Shown one piece after another: positions 1-10,593 of a DNA stretch of 64,000 bases. The stretch comes from Styela clava. Its lineage: Eukaryota > Chordata > Ascidiacea > Stolidobranchia > Styelidae. The notes below the pieces were generated by a model, which saw only the letters and a list, made by a program, of their open reading frames with translations, searched no databases and had not been told where the DNA came from. The stretch lies in contig NC_135256.1 in the NCBI RefSeq assembly GCF_964204865.1, positions 21,480,703-21,544,702 on the forward strand. Reading direction: 5' to 3'. Within the stretch, counting starts at the first letter, position 1; each line of letters opens with the position of its first letter. Both the position numbers and the translations under genes were made by a program.

Positions 1-72
1 TCAATATCGAAATATTGCGCATGCAAACAACACCCATTGATTTATCAGTTTCCCCCATCTCTTTAATTTCAG

Positions 73-3000
73 GATCGAAAAGTTGGGACATCCTATACCG
101 AAATGGGATTATCGACTTCCGGGTGTAACCTCGATATCTGCCGACCTTCATAAATACGGTTTTTCCACCAAGGGATCAAGTGTAATCACTTACAGACACG
201 AGTCGATACGAAAGTATCAATTCTTTGCTTATTCTCAATGGTCTGGAGGATTGTTTGCTTCTCCGACTATGGCTGGAACCAGACCGGGTATGTGATTCAA
301 GCATTACCATGCTTAATGGTGGTTGTAAGATATTTTACTAGCATTGTCTAATCTCAATGGTCTGGAGGATTGTTTGCTTCTCCAACTATGGCTGGAGCCA
401 GACCGGGTGTGTGATTCAAGCATTGTCATGGTGGTTGTAAGATATTTTACTAGCATGGTCTAATTAAGTTTCAGTGTGCCACTAGCAGTGAAACCTCCGA
501 TCTAAAAAAATTAAGTTATGTAGTCTTTCTCTCTCCTGCTGAATAACTCGCCCCCTTCAACGCAATCCAGCTATTCGGATGCTGTGTGTGAGGTATATGA
601 TTCAATATGACATATCATATAATATAGTCTTTTTCTATGATCCAGGTGGACACCTCGCTGCTTCATGGGTAGCGCTGAGAGGAATGGGTCAAGACGGATA
701 CATAAAGATGGCAGAACAGATTTATGATACTGCGAAGAAAATGCAAAAAGGAGTGAACAACATCGAAGTATGTACTTTGAAATAAATCGTTTTAGAATTA
801 CCTTAGTACGTTATACCAACGATTATTTCAGAACCCAGAATAATAAATAATATATTATACAGGGCCTCAAAGTTTTGGGAAATCCTTTAATTACTGGGTT
901 TGCATTTGGATCTGTTGACAAAAGATATACCGTCTTCCAGATTGCTGATGCTATGGAAAAGAAGGGTATGTAAAATTTTCATTTAAAATTAGAATCATAA
1001 TTAATTGTAACTGGTAGAAATGATATACCATGATATAATTATTTATGTTATACCACAATAATTCTGTTTTTATGGCGAGACATGTTTATTCAGTATTCTT
1101 TCCATAAAAAGTCAATCCTTATCCTTGCGTAATACGCATACGGATCCACCTGCGCAAAGGCATAGAGAGCAAGGAAAGGTAGTTAGTTTCACGCAACCCC
1201 AACTGTTAATTACTTTATTTGTTGCTAGTCATAGTTTCTAAATTGATTCATAGTATATATATATATAGCTAATTTCTAGTAAATTGGGTAAAATTCAATG
1301 TAATTTCAAGCAAATGTTTATTACAGCATTTTGCCAAAATGTTCATACAAAAACAAAATGGTTAATTTAACAAAAACGTATTATACCCAAGGTTTGAACT
1401 CAATGTATCTACGACCACGAAAATATTGAGCTATAGTACCCAAGTCTTGATTATAATTAGAAATCATCAAATTTTAATTAAAAAATCAAACATTGAATGA
1501 ATACCAAGCTGAAAATATGTCTATATTTACAATAGCTTAAAGTATAACGTTGGCAAAATTATAAAACATAAAAACTATAAACACGTTTCAAACAGTTACA
1601 ATTTGTTTTGCAAATAACGTTCATGACCAATTCAGAGCTGATCAACTAGTATGATAGTTCAAATAATAAAAGTTTGCCATAAATCTGTTCAAATGTTTAT
1701 ATAGTCGTTAGAAAGTAGATCTGGAACTTCACTACTTGGGTTACGTGAGTACGCGACATTGAATGTTTCGAATTCGTGACGATTTCCCAAGATTGGGGTT
1801 GTTATTGCAGAACTGCTTCCCAGATAAATATTACTTATCGGGGATGAGGGATAAAAAAAACGCTGAACGTCAAACAATAAATCCATATCTGTCAGCGTTG
1901 TTAATGATGTAGAATCTTGACTCCACACACCCGTACTTTGGCGTAATTGTGCAATGTCTAAGACGTCATCGCCAAACAAAAATGGACTCCACCTTGCCTC
2001 TCCTGGTGATGATTCCCAAATTTCTCCAATATCCAGTCGTGTGCGAAGTGTGGGAGTCATTAACAGCAGTCGTTCGCTCAGATCTGGAGAATAATCGACT
2101 GTCGGTTCGTGAACGTAACTTCCGATTCCGTACGTCATATTTATTCTAGAAGTAGCTTCGGATTCGTGACTAGAACGATCGTAAAACAATTCTGGTAAAT
2201 ATTCCGTTTCTGCAAACAAAATGCATATGAACTTGATTAGTCGCATCATTATTAGGTCTCATGTCACAGCCATTATCAATCTCCTTTCTGGTACCAATGT
2301 GTCGTAAATTGTGTTAAAATGCTTTAATTAAAGTGTCGCATGTTAAGTAATAGGGGCAAAGCCAATGAGTATTTAATTAGATTCAAACAATATACATCTC
2401 GTATATCAATTGACTCTTGAATTTCAACGGAAGCTTGCAGAACCCTGAACTGGCGAAACTCTAGGAAACCCCTGTTGAAAACTACTGACTTACTACTCAA
2501 AAATACAGAGAACACAATTAATTTTTATGTTCATTAAAACTATATTGTACACACCTGTTTCGCTTACATATTGAATTGAACTTCCGCTTTGATAATCAGC
2601 ATCAGTGCATTTTAGTTGCAACATTGGTGAGCTTGATGGCCAGTCAGTTGTTAAACCCAAATAATCAGGATGCAGAGAATCGACATCTTCTTGCGACATG
2701 TAATTGTTACTCGTTCGAATTTCAACATCAGAGAATGGATCTATTTCACTTTCTTGGAGAACTCTTAGCTGTATCAAAATAGAACATCAAAATATACCCA
2801 TTTAAAATGTAGCCTATATATCTATATACCTAGCTTACATTTTATGAATTTTATAAGCCTTAGTTGGCTTAGTATATCTCTAATCTAATTTTGATTTTTT
2901 TACTTTTACTCCAATGACCCGCGGTGTAAAAAAAATTAGTATATTTAGGGAGGATTGTGGCCTTTTTGTCATTTTATTATAATGTTACGTGAATAATATT

Positions 3001-6000
3001 AATATATTTAGAGTACCGTCACTGCCGGTAGTTGGCCTTTCTCAAACATAAATTTGCATTTTCGTCTCGTCTGGTAAGCTGCATATGAGGCTAACATCAC
3101 GAATAGTATGCTAGCTGTAGCAATACAGACAAACTTGACAGTTTCACTTGTTTCATCATGATATAATTGCACTGGAGTGTGATCAATCGCTGAGGCGACG
3201 GTTGGTGGTTTAATGCAAGATGGTGGATCTGACCAGGCTGAGTAAATAGTTTTTGGTGTTCCAGAACTTCCAACGTCTTCTGCGTATAATCGGACACTGA
3301 CGCAATATTCTTGGGTTCCAGAAACCTGTAGTTCGTAAATTCAGATCAATTTACAATAATCTAACAAATGACTAGGTGTTTCACTTTTGAAATAGGAAGA
3401 ACGACAGTTTTTGATACGTCGTCAATACTGTGTGATTTTTGCAACTGTCTTATTGAAATTTAGCATTGATTTACTTAAAGATTACATATTATTGGACTTA
3501 CTTGTAGTGAAATTTCATTGCCCAATTCCTCGACAGATTCATAGAGAATTTGCGTTTTGTTGTTAAACGGCCAATACTTCACCTGATTGAATAAAACATG
3601 ATTGTGATTCGTCCCCTTCCCAATTCAGTCATAAACTTTATTTAAAGGACTAAGCATGGACTAGCTTTACTGTTTTAATTTGGCAATATACTCTCGGTAA
3701 TTTTATTTCCAGTAAAGTAATACACGATGAAAGACCAGCTTATTACACGGATTTCTATTTGGGCAAAATATATGTAAATGTCAAAGGTCTACCTGATGTG
3801 TGAGTTGTTGTATGTGATCGTCGATTCGTTTTCCGTTAGGCAAAGCATGTATGATCGGTCGCACGAATATGACGTCATCCACATACGTCAGAGTAAAATT
3901 TGGGGGAACAAGAATAGCTTAAAAACAACAGAACGGTTATCTATAGAGTATGAAGAGAGTTGAAGAGATTAAAATGTGAAAAGTTGTACAGAAGATGATT
4001 GAGATATTTATATTGAGAAAAAGAGAAAACTTACTGTCGTGTTCAGGTATGAATCTGATTTCAGACGTATTGTAAACGATTGTGGGAGATCCAGAAACTT
4101 TTCCTGTAACTTTAAACCAATACTCTACTTCAGGGAATATTTCCGGAATGGATTTTTCCAGATCACAATAATTGACGTCAACATCAACACAATCAAATCC
4201 AAATCTCCATTCATCGCTGAAATTCATTCAAAATGTGTCATTTTATCTGATTTTTCAAAGTTTATATTCATATCTAAAATTTAGAATTTCAAGGTCGATT
4301 TACCTTTTTTATTTGTTCAAATGATATTTAATTATGGAAAATAGCGAACATTGCAAGCTACAAAAATATGCAACAGTTGCAATGCAAACTAGATATAATA
4401 ATTTTACTTTATATTATATAATTTTACTTAATAATTTTACTATATATTATTGATTGGGTAATTGAAAGTGTGATAAATATTTATAGAAGATAGTCTGCTA
4501 TTACGAAATCTTAATGCAATCGAGTTAGTTACGCATTCTATTAAAACATGGCTTATATAACTGAAATTTATTTGTGGAATTTTTATGTTTGTTGAAAAAA
4601 ATTGCTTTGAAAAGCGTAATGGAATTAGTTAGACAATGCTAAACCGGCAATATTCCGATAGCTTCTATATCCGTGTTCTTATCGAGAGACTGGAAATACT
4701 CTATAAATATGTTTAGGATAAAAAAAAATTGAATTTTTCCCGACTTTTTATTCAATTTCGGCAACGGCCCTGGCAAATGGTAATGACAAAGTTTTTTGCT
4801 GCTCGGGGTTAGTTCCTGATTATGATGCCCTTGTATCAAACTTCAAAATAATTTGGGGGCAAACAAATTATAGATGTTGTTATACACGTGAATAACTAAA
4901 TTGAGGTTCAGAGTGAAAAGTTTGTATTGTTATTATTTGAATATCAAACTAAGCAACAAACTCACCCCTACAACGTGCTGCCCGGGGTGGATGCCCCTGT
5001 GGCCCCCCTTAGACACGCATATTACTAATATATATGTCAATAATCTTTTTATGCACTATTTTATAGTTTAAATTATAATTTATACCTAATGAGTTAAGGG
5101 AACTGCAAATATGATTTTCATTCTAATTGATCAGGTCAGGTTTTAAAGTTTGAACCTATTTTTTTCTTTTTTATGATGTTTTAATACTTACTTTTCCACC
5201 ATTTTGTAGTAAACTGTGTATCTAAGATTATTCGACAATTTCGATTCATTGGAATCCGGAAGTTCCCATATTAATTTGTGATGCATCATCACGGATGTGA
5301 TATTCAGAGAGTAAGCTTTGGCGTCTGTAAAATAATTGTTTAATCAACGTTTTGTACAATACTTAATGAGGTCATATGTCAACATTCAAAATGGAACTTA
5401 AAAAATAAATTTTTAGTTTTCTTTTTGCAAAGATTACTTGAAGTATGAAAGACTACTGGTAAGCATAAATTTTTGTTTTCAGTGGCTAATTTTTATTATA
5501 AATTAAAAATGACAACAAAACTTGATATAAATATACACAACTGAAATAAGGTCTTCTTACCTACGACAAGACTCCGTACGAATATGAGATATAAACTCTC
5601 ACATATGATACCATACAGAAAATAGCTTGATAAACTTCCCAACATTTTCTTGTTCCAATTTTAAGTACAATTATATTTAGATATATATGATTTCTCCTTC
5701 TTGAAGATTTGTAATATTTTTTTTCTGGGAGAGGGATAAATATAAAATATTACAGCTACATTGTTGCCATGGGTTGAGATGTATGATCAGTCGAAGCCGC
5801 AAATATTAATTAACAATGAAAATTTATTTGGATAAGTTAGTAATGCAGAATTGCTATTGTCAAATGCCATTTTTATTTGATTTTTATTTGTTCTAATTTT
5901 TAAAAGATCCTCGAAGTTTTTTGTATTATACTCTTGTACTAACTAGAGATTGACGTTTCGATTCTAAGAATTGTGATTTGATCGACATAATAATCGTTAT

Positions 6001-9000
6001 TGACTGTTGTCGTTCAAGCAACTGACGTAGTTTTGTACCCGTGATATCGGAAATAACTGTCTAACTTGTCAAGGCCACGTCGAAACAAAAGAGTAATTCC
6101 ACTTGCGTAAACAAGTGATAATAATTCATTACTGCAGCCAGGTTCAATAGATAGCACGTACTAGGTAGTAGTATATCAAACTGTCAAACAGTTAAATAGT
6201 CGTAAAACTCAATAAAACGCTCTTGGGCGTTCATGCGAAAACTATGCATGGTCGACTGTGGCTGCACTGAACCTGTTGGACCAAATTCAATTACCAATAT
6301 CAAGAATGATTTACTCTTCAAAGGACAGTGCAAACTCTTTCACATAGACAAAATGTTGACTCGCGAGTTTTACATTTTAGACATTATAATAAACTGTGTT
6401 CCTCTGAACTTTCGGAACTTGTCCCGCCGAGCCAAGATTTCGGCCGCCGTACTTGGTTGGCGCCGTTTGGTGTCTTCCAGTCCAATTGCTTCCAGCCCTG
6501 CAACAACCAATACTTGCTTGTACATACTGCACCACTGTAAATCTGCATTGATCCAATCGCCATAAAGCAGGATTCATTATCCAGGTGTGCACGAGGCGAT
6601 AAGGAGTGCGAGAATCCTTAGTCGGTAAGTTTTGTTAAAAACACGTGACTGCGAAAGACATAGCGCGGAGCAAACATCACTAAAAAATCACTGAGCCTTC
6701 GTGTTATTCAAGTTTCAGATACTTAAAAATAATTGAAAATAATCTAATGGGATTTTTATGTATGATATGAACAATATTACTTCTCTACAATGGGGAAACT
6801 ATGTTTGAACTTAGTCTCGCGCCAACAGTCATTTTATGACGCACAATGCACAACCATAAAACCATATCGTCCCAGTAGCTCTAAGCGACAATGCAACGTG
6901 ACACGTGTTATTTTATCGTGACTTGACCAATTAAGTTTCGTATTTGAACGAACAATCATGTACAATATTTCGAATATTTTTCGTCTAACTCGAGTTTCTG
7001 TCTAATATTTCCTCACGTTTAAAGCATCAAGTTTTATCATACAACATTTCTGACTACCATGTTTACATTCTTCGTTACTCCCGTAGTGTGTGTACCAGAT
7101 TAGAGTTAGCCCATAATTTGATTCCTATTTTCCTTATTTTAGTTTTGTTACGAGTTCGGGGACTGTCTGTATTAGCCGGGTGAATATACTCCCAGCCCAT
7201 AGGTTTTAGTACCTTTACACAACTTGATGTAGAGTAGGCGAACAAAATTAGTTACCTCCAAATTGGTACACACACTTCTGGAGCGCCGAAATATCTGCAA
7301 AAACTGAAGCTACACAACCCCATGCCCTACATCGTAAGTGAAACCCATTTTTTTAAAATCACTTCCTTTATTCGCAGAAAAAATATTTTGTTCATTGCCC
7401 CGTATCGTCAATTGCCAATCAAATTACTGAAATCGAGAGATGACATGTTTCCGCTCATACCAAGCAATCGAAAGCCATAATCAGCTTCGCATTCAACCGG
7501 TTGAATATAGAATTTCACTCTATTATTATATACAAATAGCAAATAAACTGAAATTGCATGTATAAATATTGGAAATTCGTTAAATATGAGATACATCTGA
7601 ATTACGGCTCCAAGGCACGTTCTATTGAAATTTATGATTGAAAAGTATTAAATTCAATACGACAAATTTATTCCAAATATTCTTACACTTATTTTTATTA
7701 ATTTTCAATCATTTAGCAAAAAATAAATGAATCATATTATTTCAGACGGGGTATGAATCATGCAAAACGAATCCCAGCAGTTTTGTTGTATCTAGCTATT
7801 CACAATGGATTTCTCATAAAAAGTGATAGACCATACGAATGCATCCGCATTTCCCATTAAAATATAGGAAGTTGGCGTGAGGTTACTCCAATTTAGATAC
7901 TTATCTGTCTCGCGGAATGGCAATATGTTTATCCCGACTCCAAACAATGCGCACTCCATCACTTGTATGTATTCAATTTTCCAAAGCCACACGAGTTAAA
8001 TTTTGCCATATAATGAACCAACCGAGATAAAAGAAAATGCGCTCTTGTATATCTTGGATAACTTCGACAGCGAAGTCAGGCTTTAGAGAGATTCTTTAGG
8101 ATTTTGTTGCATGTCAGTGGCTGCTTCTATCTAGCCTTGTTCGGAGAAAAAAGCACGAGTAAGCGTCGTATCACGCCATTAGACAAAAATAAATCCCCCC
8201 ACCCCCCCCATTTTGGGCTGGCTACGCTCTTGTTTGGCAGGCCATAAAGCCTATCGATAGTTTGCAATACCAATGCAAATCCGAATATACAAATACCCGG
8301 TTGTGGCTTTCTTTACGAGTGACCTATACTGGTGACTGTTAACGTTAAGTCTGAAAATTGTCTGAAAATTATTTTGGTGACGTTGGGATTCTGACGTTTT
8401 TTGATTGAATTACATTAAAATAACTTAATACAAGATAATCAGTTTTGCAATGGAGAGTCCCGCTGTGATATTTCCTGTTATGTGACGATCATTTAGATCA
8501 CAGCCATATCCTTCACAGATATCCGATCGCACAAAATAGACATGATAACTTTATGTGTATGTATACTCTATGAATTTTAAACAAGTCAGTCTTGAGTGGG
8601 GGATTCCACCGGCAAGTTTCCTGTTTAGGGGTTAATTTAGCCCATCCTGTACGTATTTCCGAACTAACAAACTTTATCAAATTGCCACCAATTAACTTCT
8701 ACCTATCATTTATCAAAGAATCGAATGAAATCGGGCATAGACGATGCCAGAAAAATATTTGCAATTATCGAACTGTCATGATATAATTATTCTTGACTAA
8801 TTTTGGTACTTGTGAAATTTCTTACAGCATTTCTTGTGTATCCCAATTACAGAACAATTTTTATAATAGATACATTTAATACAATTTATCTGGCAAAGAA
8901 TTCAGCTAAAATAAAACAAACTCTGGCAAAGCGATAGATACTCTACCCCTTTGTTATGAAAATCTTCATAACATGATCCACAAAATATCTTTTATAGGTT

Positions 9001-10593
9001 GGAAGACCGAAGTTCAAACCAACCCAGATTCAATCCATTGTACTGTACTACCTTCTCATATTAAGAGCTATGATCAGTGGTTGGTTGACTTGGCGGAAGT
9101 TGTGAAGGATTTAAAGGTTTGTTAATATGTATTTACTGTGAATAAATAGTAGCAAAGTTGTTTACACTTCGCGGTTCTAATTTTTGTTTGTTAGCAGGAA
9201 TTCGATTCATTTTCAAGCAAATTATAATTACTATAGTCATTTTATCTATTAATATTTATATATGTGTGATTGAAATGACTTAGTTAAATTCATATTATAT
9301 GTGCATTTCCATTTCTTTTTCTGATTGGAATGCATGCTTGGCAAAACTCGTTCCGAAAATGGTAGTTTGTTCTACCAAAATTTCACACACACACCAGGTG
9401 GCGACCGATAGTCGAAAACAAATGTATGTGAGAGCACATTCAGCGAAACTTGAAGTGGACAGTCAGCGTTGGTCTTGAACTCGTTTGGTTACCAATCAAG
9501 AAATCTTATTTTGGCAGTGCACCGCTTCCAAAACCAGCTATATTGGCAATGTGTGTCGTATCGTATTTCCGTTTTCAATTATGATTCATTCACCCGGAAA
9601 TAGAAAGGATTTTGGACCGTTTAACTATTTCAAAATCTAACAAAAAGCTATGCTTTTACCAAGTGCGATCGTGCGTTTTGCGTTTTTTTCATTGATGTTT
9701 CTCCCTAATCTCATGCTGGTTGGGCACAAGAGTTCGGCATTTGATTTTCAGATCAACCAGTCGCTGAAGACACAGAATTGCTGAACACACAGTCATTATT
9801 CGGTGTTCTGCTGGTCCAAATACTTATTTTTCTTTGATGCTTTGGCCTATTCGTATTTGAATTATGCTTGTCCGGCCATGTCTAACTAAAGTTAGTGTTC
9901 AGCATGTCTCCTGAATCACTCAGTTAAGTTTGAGTCATCATTGAATGCACGTTCCAAAACAACACACGTTGGGAATTGGAATCGATTTCCGAGGCATGAG
10001 AGTTCACCAACATGAAGCCAATTATCGATCGTTCGTGCCGTTAATCACGGCGGTTAGACATCCCCAGGGACTTTGTCCGCTAGCTGGTTGGTAAACAAAT
10101 GGCTTGATTGAAGTTGTTGTCTACAAAAGTTGACGGTCGTCAAATACGCTGTAATAAATTATATTTTCAAGTCATTTCCAACAGCATCTGAAGCGGAGTC
10201 GGCATATTAAAAGAATATCCAGTAATGCCACATTCAGATACAAAACGAAACAAGGGAAATGTTTTGGTTTGTCATTTTAATATTCTTCGTCGACTTCACT
10301 CTCATTAAGAGCAAAGTAAAACAGTTTCATTGACTAACTGTAGCTATACCGATCCGTCACGAAATATCCATCGATTCGGCGTAGATGCTGAATGTGGCTA
10401 TTTTTTAGTCTATAGGACGCTTTTCTTTTGTTTAAAAATAATTGCAATGCCAATTTTTATATTATTTCAGAGCCATCCAGCAGATAACAAAGAGGGAGTT
10501 GCGGCCATGTATGGCATGTTGTCAGTTGTTCCTGATAATGCAATCATCGACGAGTTTCTGGTCGATCTATTCAGTGACATTTATAAATCCTGA
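73..10593 (+). CDS. SGPL1: Sphingosine-1-phosphate lyase, C-terminal exons (5' end outside window)
   Basis: PLP-dependent lyase of the ER membrane that splits sphingosine-1-phosphate into hexadecenal and phosphoethanolamine, the exit step of sphingolipid breakdown. Five exons are seen: 73-287, 646-767, 863-965, 8998-9116 and 10471-10593, with stop TGA at 10591. All junctions are GT..AG and the phases agree. The first exon carries SISADLHKYG; its Lys matches the family's PLP-binding lysine. It is followed by KGSS and by the conserved SGGLFASPTMAG stretch. The last exon has GVAAMYGM, matching the family's GMGAIYGM region. About 226 residues are present, the C-terminal part of a protein usually near 570 residues; the N-terminal membrane segment and earlier exons lie upstream. 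The 8-kb third intron hosts an antisense gene. Part of the first exon is tandemly duplicated. Identification is by recognition of the protein sequence. Confidence 0.93.
232..464 (+). repeat. Tandem duplication of an SGPL1 exon end plus intron start
   Basis: About 118 bp (232-350) is repeated directly at 351-464. The unit holds the last 56 bases of the first visible lyase exon, its splice donor and about 60 bases of intron. The second copy still encodes SQWSGGLFASPTMAG, with one Thr-to-Ala change just after, and its donor reads GTGTGT instead of GTATGT. The second copy has a small deletion in its intronic part. No clear acceptor precedes it, so it is probably an intronic relic and not an alternative exon. 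Confidence 0.85.
1118..1198. repeat. Dispersed repeat shared with the Penelope-like element
   Basis: This is a divergent copy of the roughly 85-100 bp unit also seen at 29781-29866, 48815-48917 and 50410-50515. All share the pattern gcata-ggatcc-gc-aaagcata-gaagga-agttagt. The last two copies flank a Penelope-like reverse transcriptase, so the unit is probably part of that element's terminal repeat. It lies in the third visible SGPL1 intron. Confidence 0.6.
1689..5645 (-). CDS. Class II cytokine receptor-like protein, nested in the SGPL1 intron
   Basis: Eight minus-strand exons join into a 549-residue protein: 5561-5645, 5192-5324, 4035-4216, 3793-3917, 3502-3582, 3017-3325, 2555-2768 and 1689-2209. 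Order: signal peptide (about 1-26); first fibronectin-like domain with C82-x7-C90 in the class II pattern (CVDVDVNYCDL); second domain with C210 and C239 enclosing YSAWSDP, like the class II YSxWSxP region; membrane helix about 265-286 followed by RRK; LPAVTLRVL, a possible Box1/JAK site; then about 263 cytoplasmic residues with many tyrosines, including Y328-M-S-Q, a YxxQ STAT3-type motif. Intron phases are 1-2-1-0-0-0-1. The first four agree with the class II pattern as I recall it; the second domain has an additional split. The exon 6 donor (ACG|GTACTC) is the least certain junction; without it a stop follows two codons later. Family assignment is inferred from cysteine spacing, motif order and gene structure. 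The ligand is unknown. Confidence 0.8.
4852..5012 (-). repeat. Copy of a dispersed SINE-like repeat
   Basis: This copy lies in intron 2 of the nested receptor gene. It matches 20085-20302 over the poly-purine tract, the AAACTAAGCAA.AAACTCAC block and the CTACAACGT.CTGCCCG block. It lacks about 45 bp that the other copy has, the part that reads like a tRNA B box on the minus strand. Confidence 0.55.
5646..8997. other. Remainder of the large SGPL1 intron
   Basis: Apart from the repeat at 7077-7287 I see no coding exon. The short ORFs here (for example 6233-6592 on both strands) overlap each other and lack splice context. A C-rich run lies near 8197-8212. The stretch upstream of 5645 should contain the nested receptor gene's promoter, but I see no clear core element. 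Confidence 0.5.
7077..7287. repeat. Dispersed repeat, about 210 bp, copy A
   Basis: The reverse complement of this block matches 33961-34142. Shared landmarks are a GGCGCTCCAGAAGT start, TGTGTACCAAT, ACATCAAGTTGT, AGTCCCCGAACTCGTAAC and a CTACGGGAGTA end. No coding capacity. It may be a MITE or a SINE; the ends are not decisive. Confidence 0.65.

Noticed and set aside
351..408. Second copy of the SGPL1 exon end as a mutually exclusive exon
   Set aside because: It has no acceptor before it and covers only part of the exon.
6233..6592. Overlapping ORFs on both strands in the SGPL1 intron
   Set aside because: Three frames are open over the same GC-richer patch. No domain; likely chance or an old repeat.
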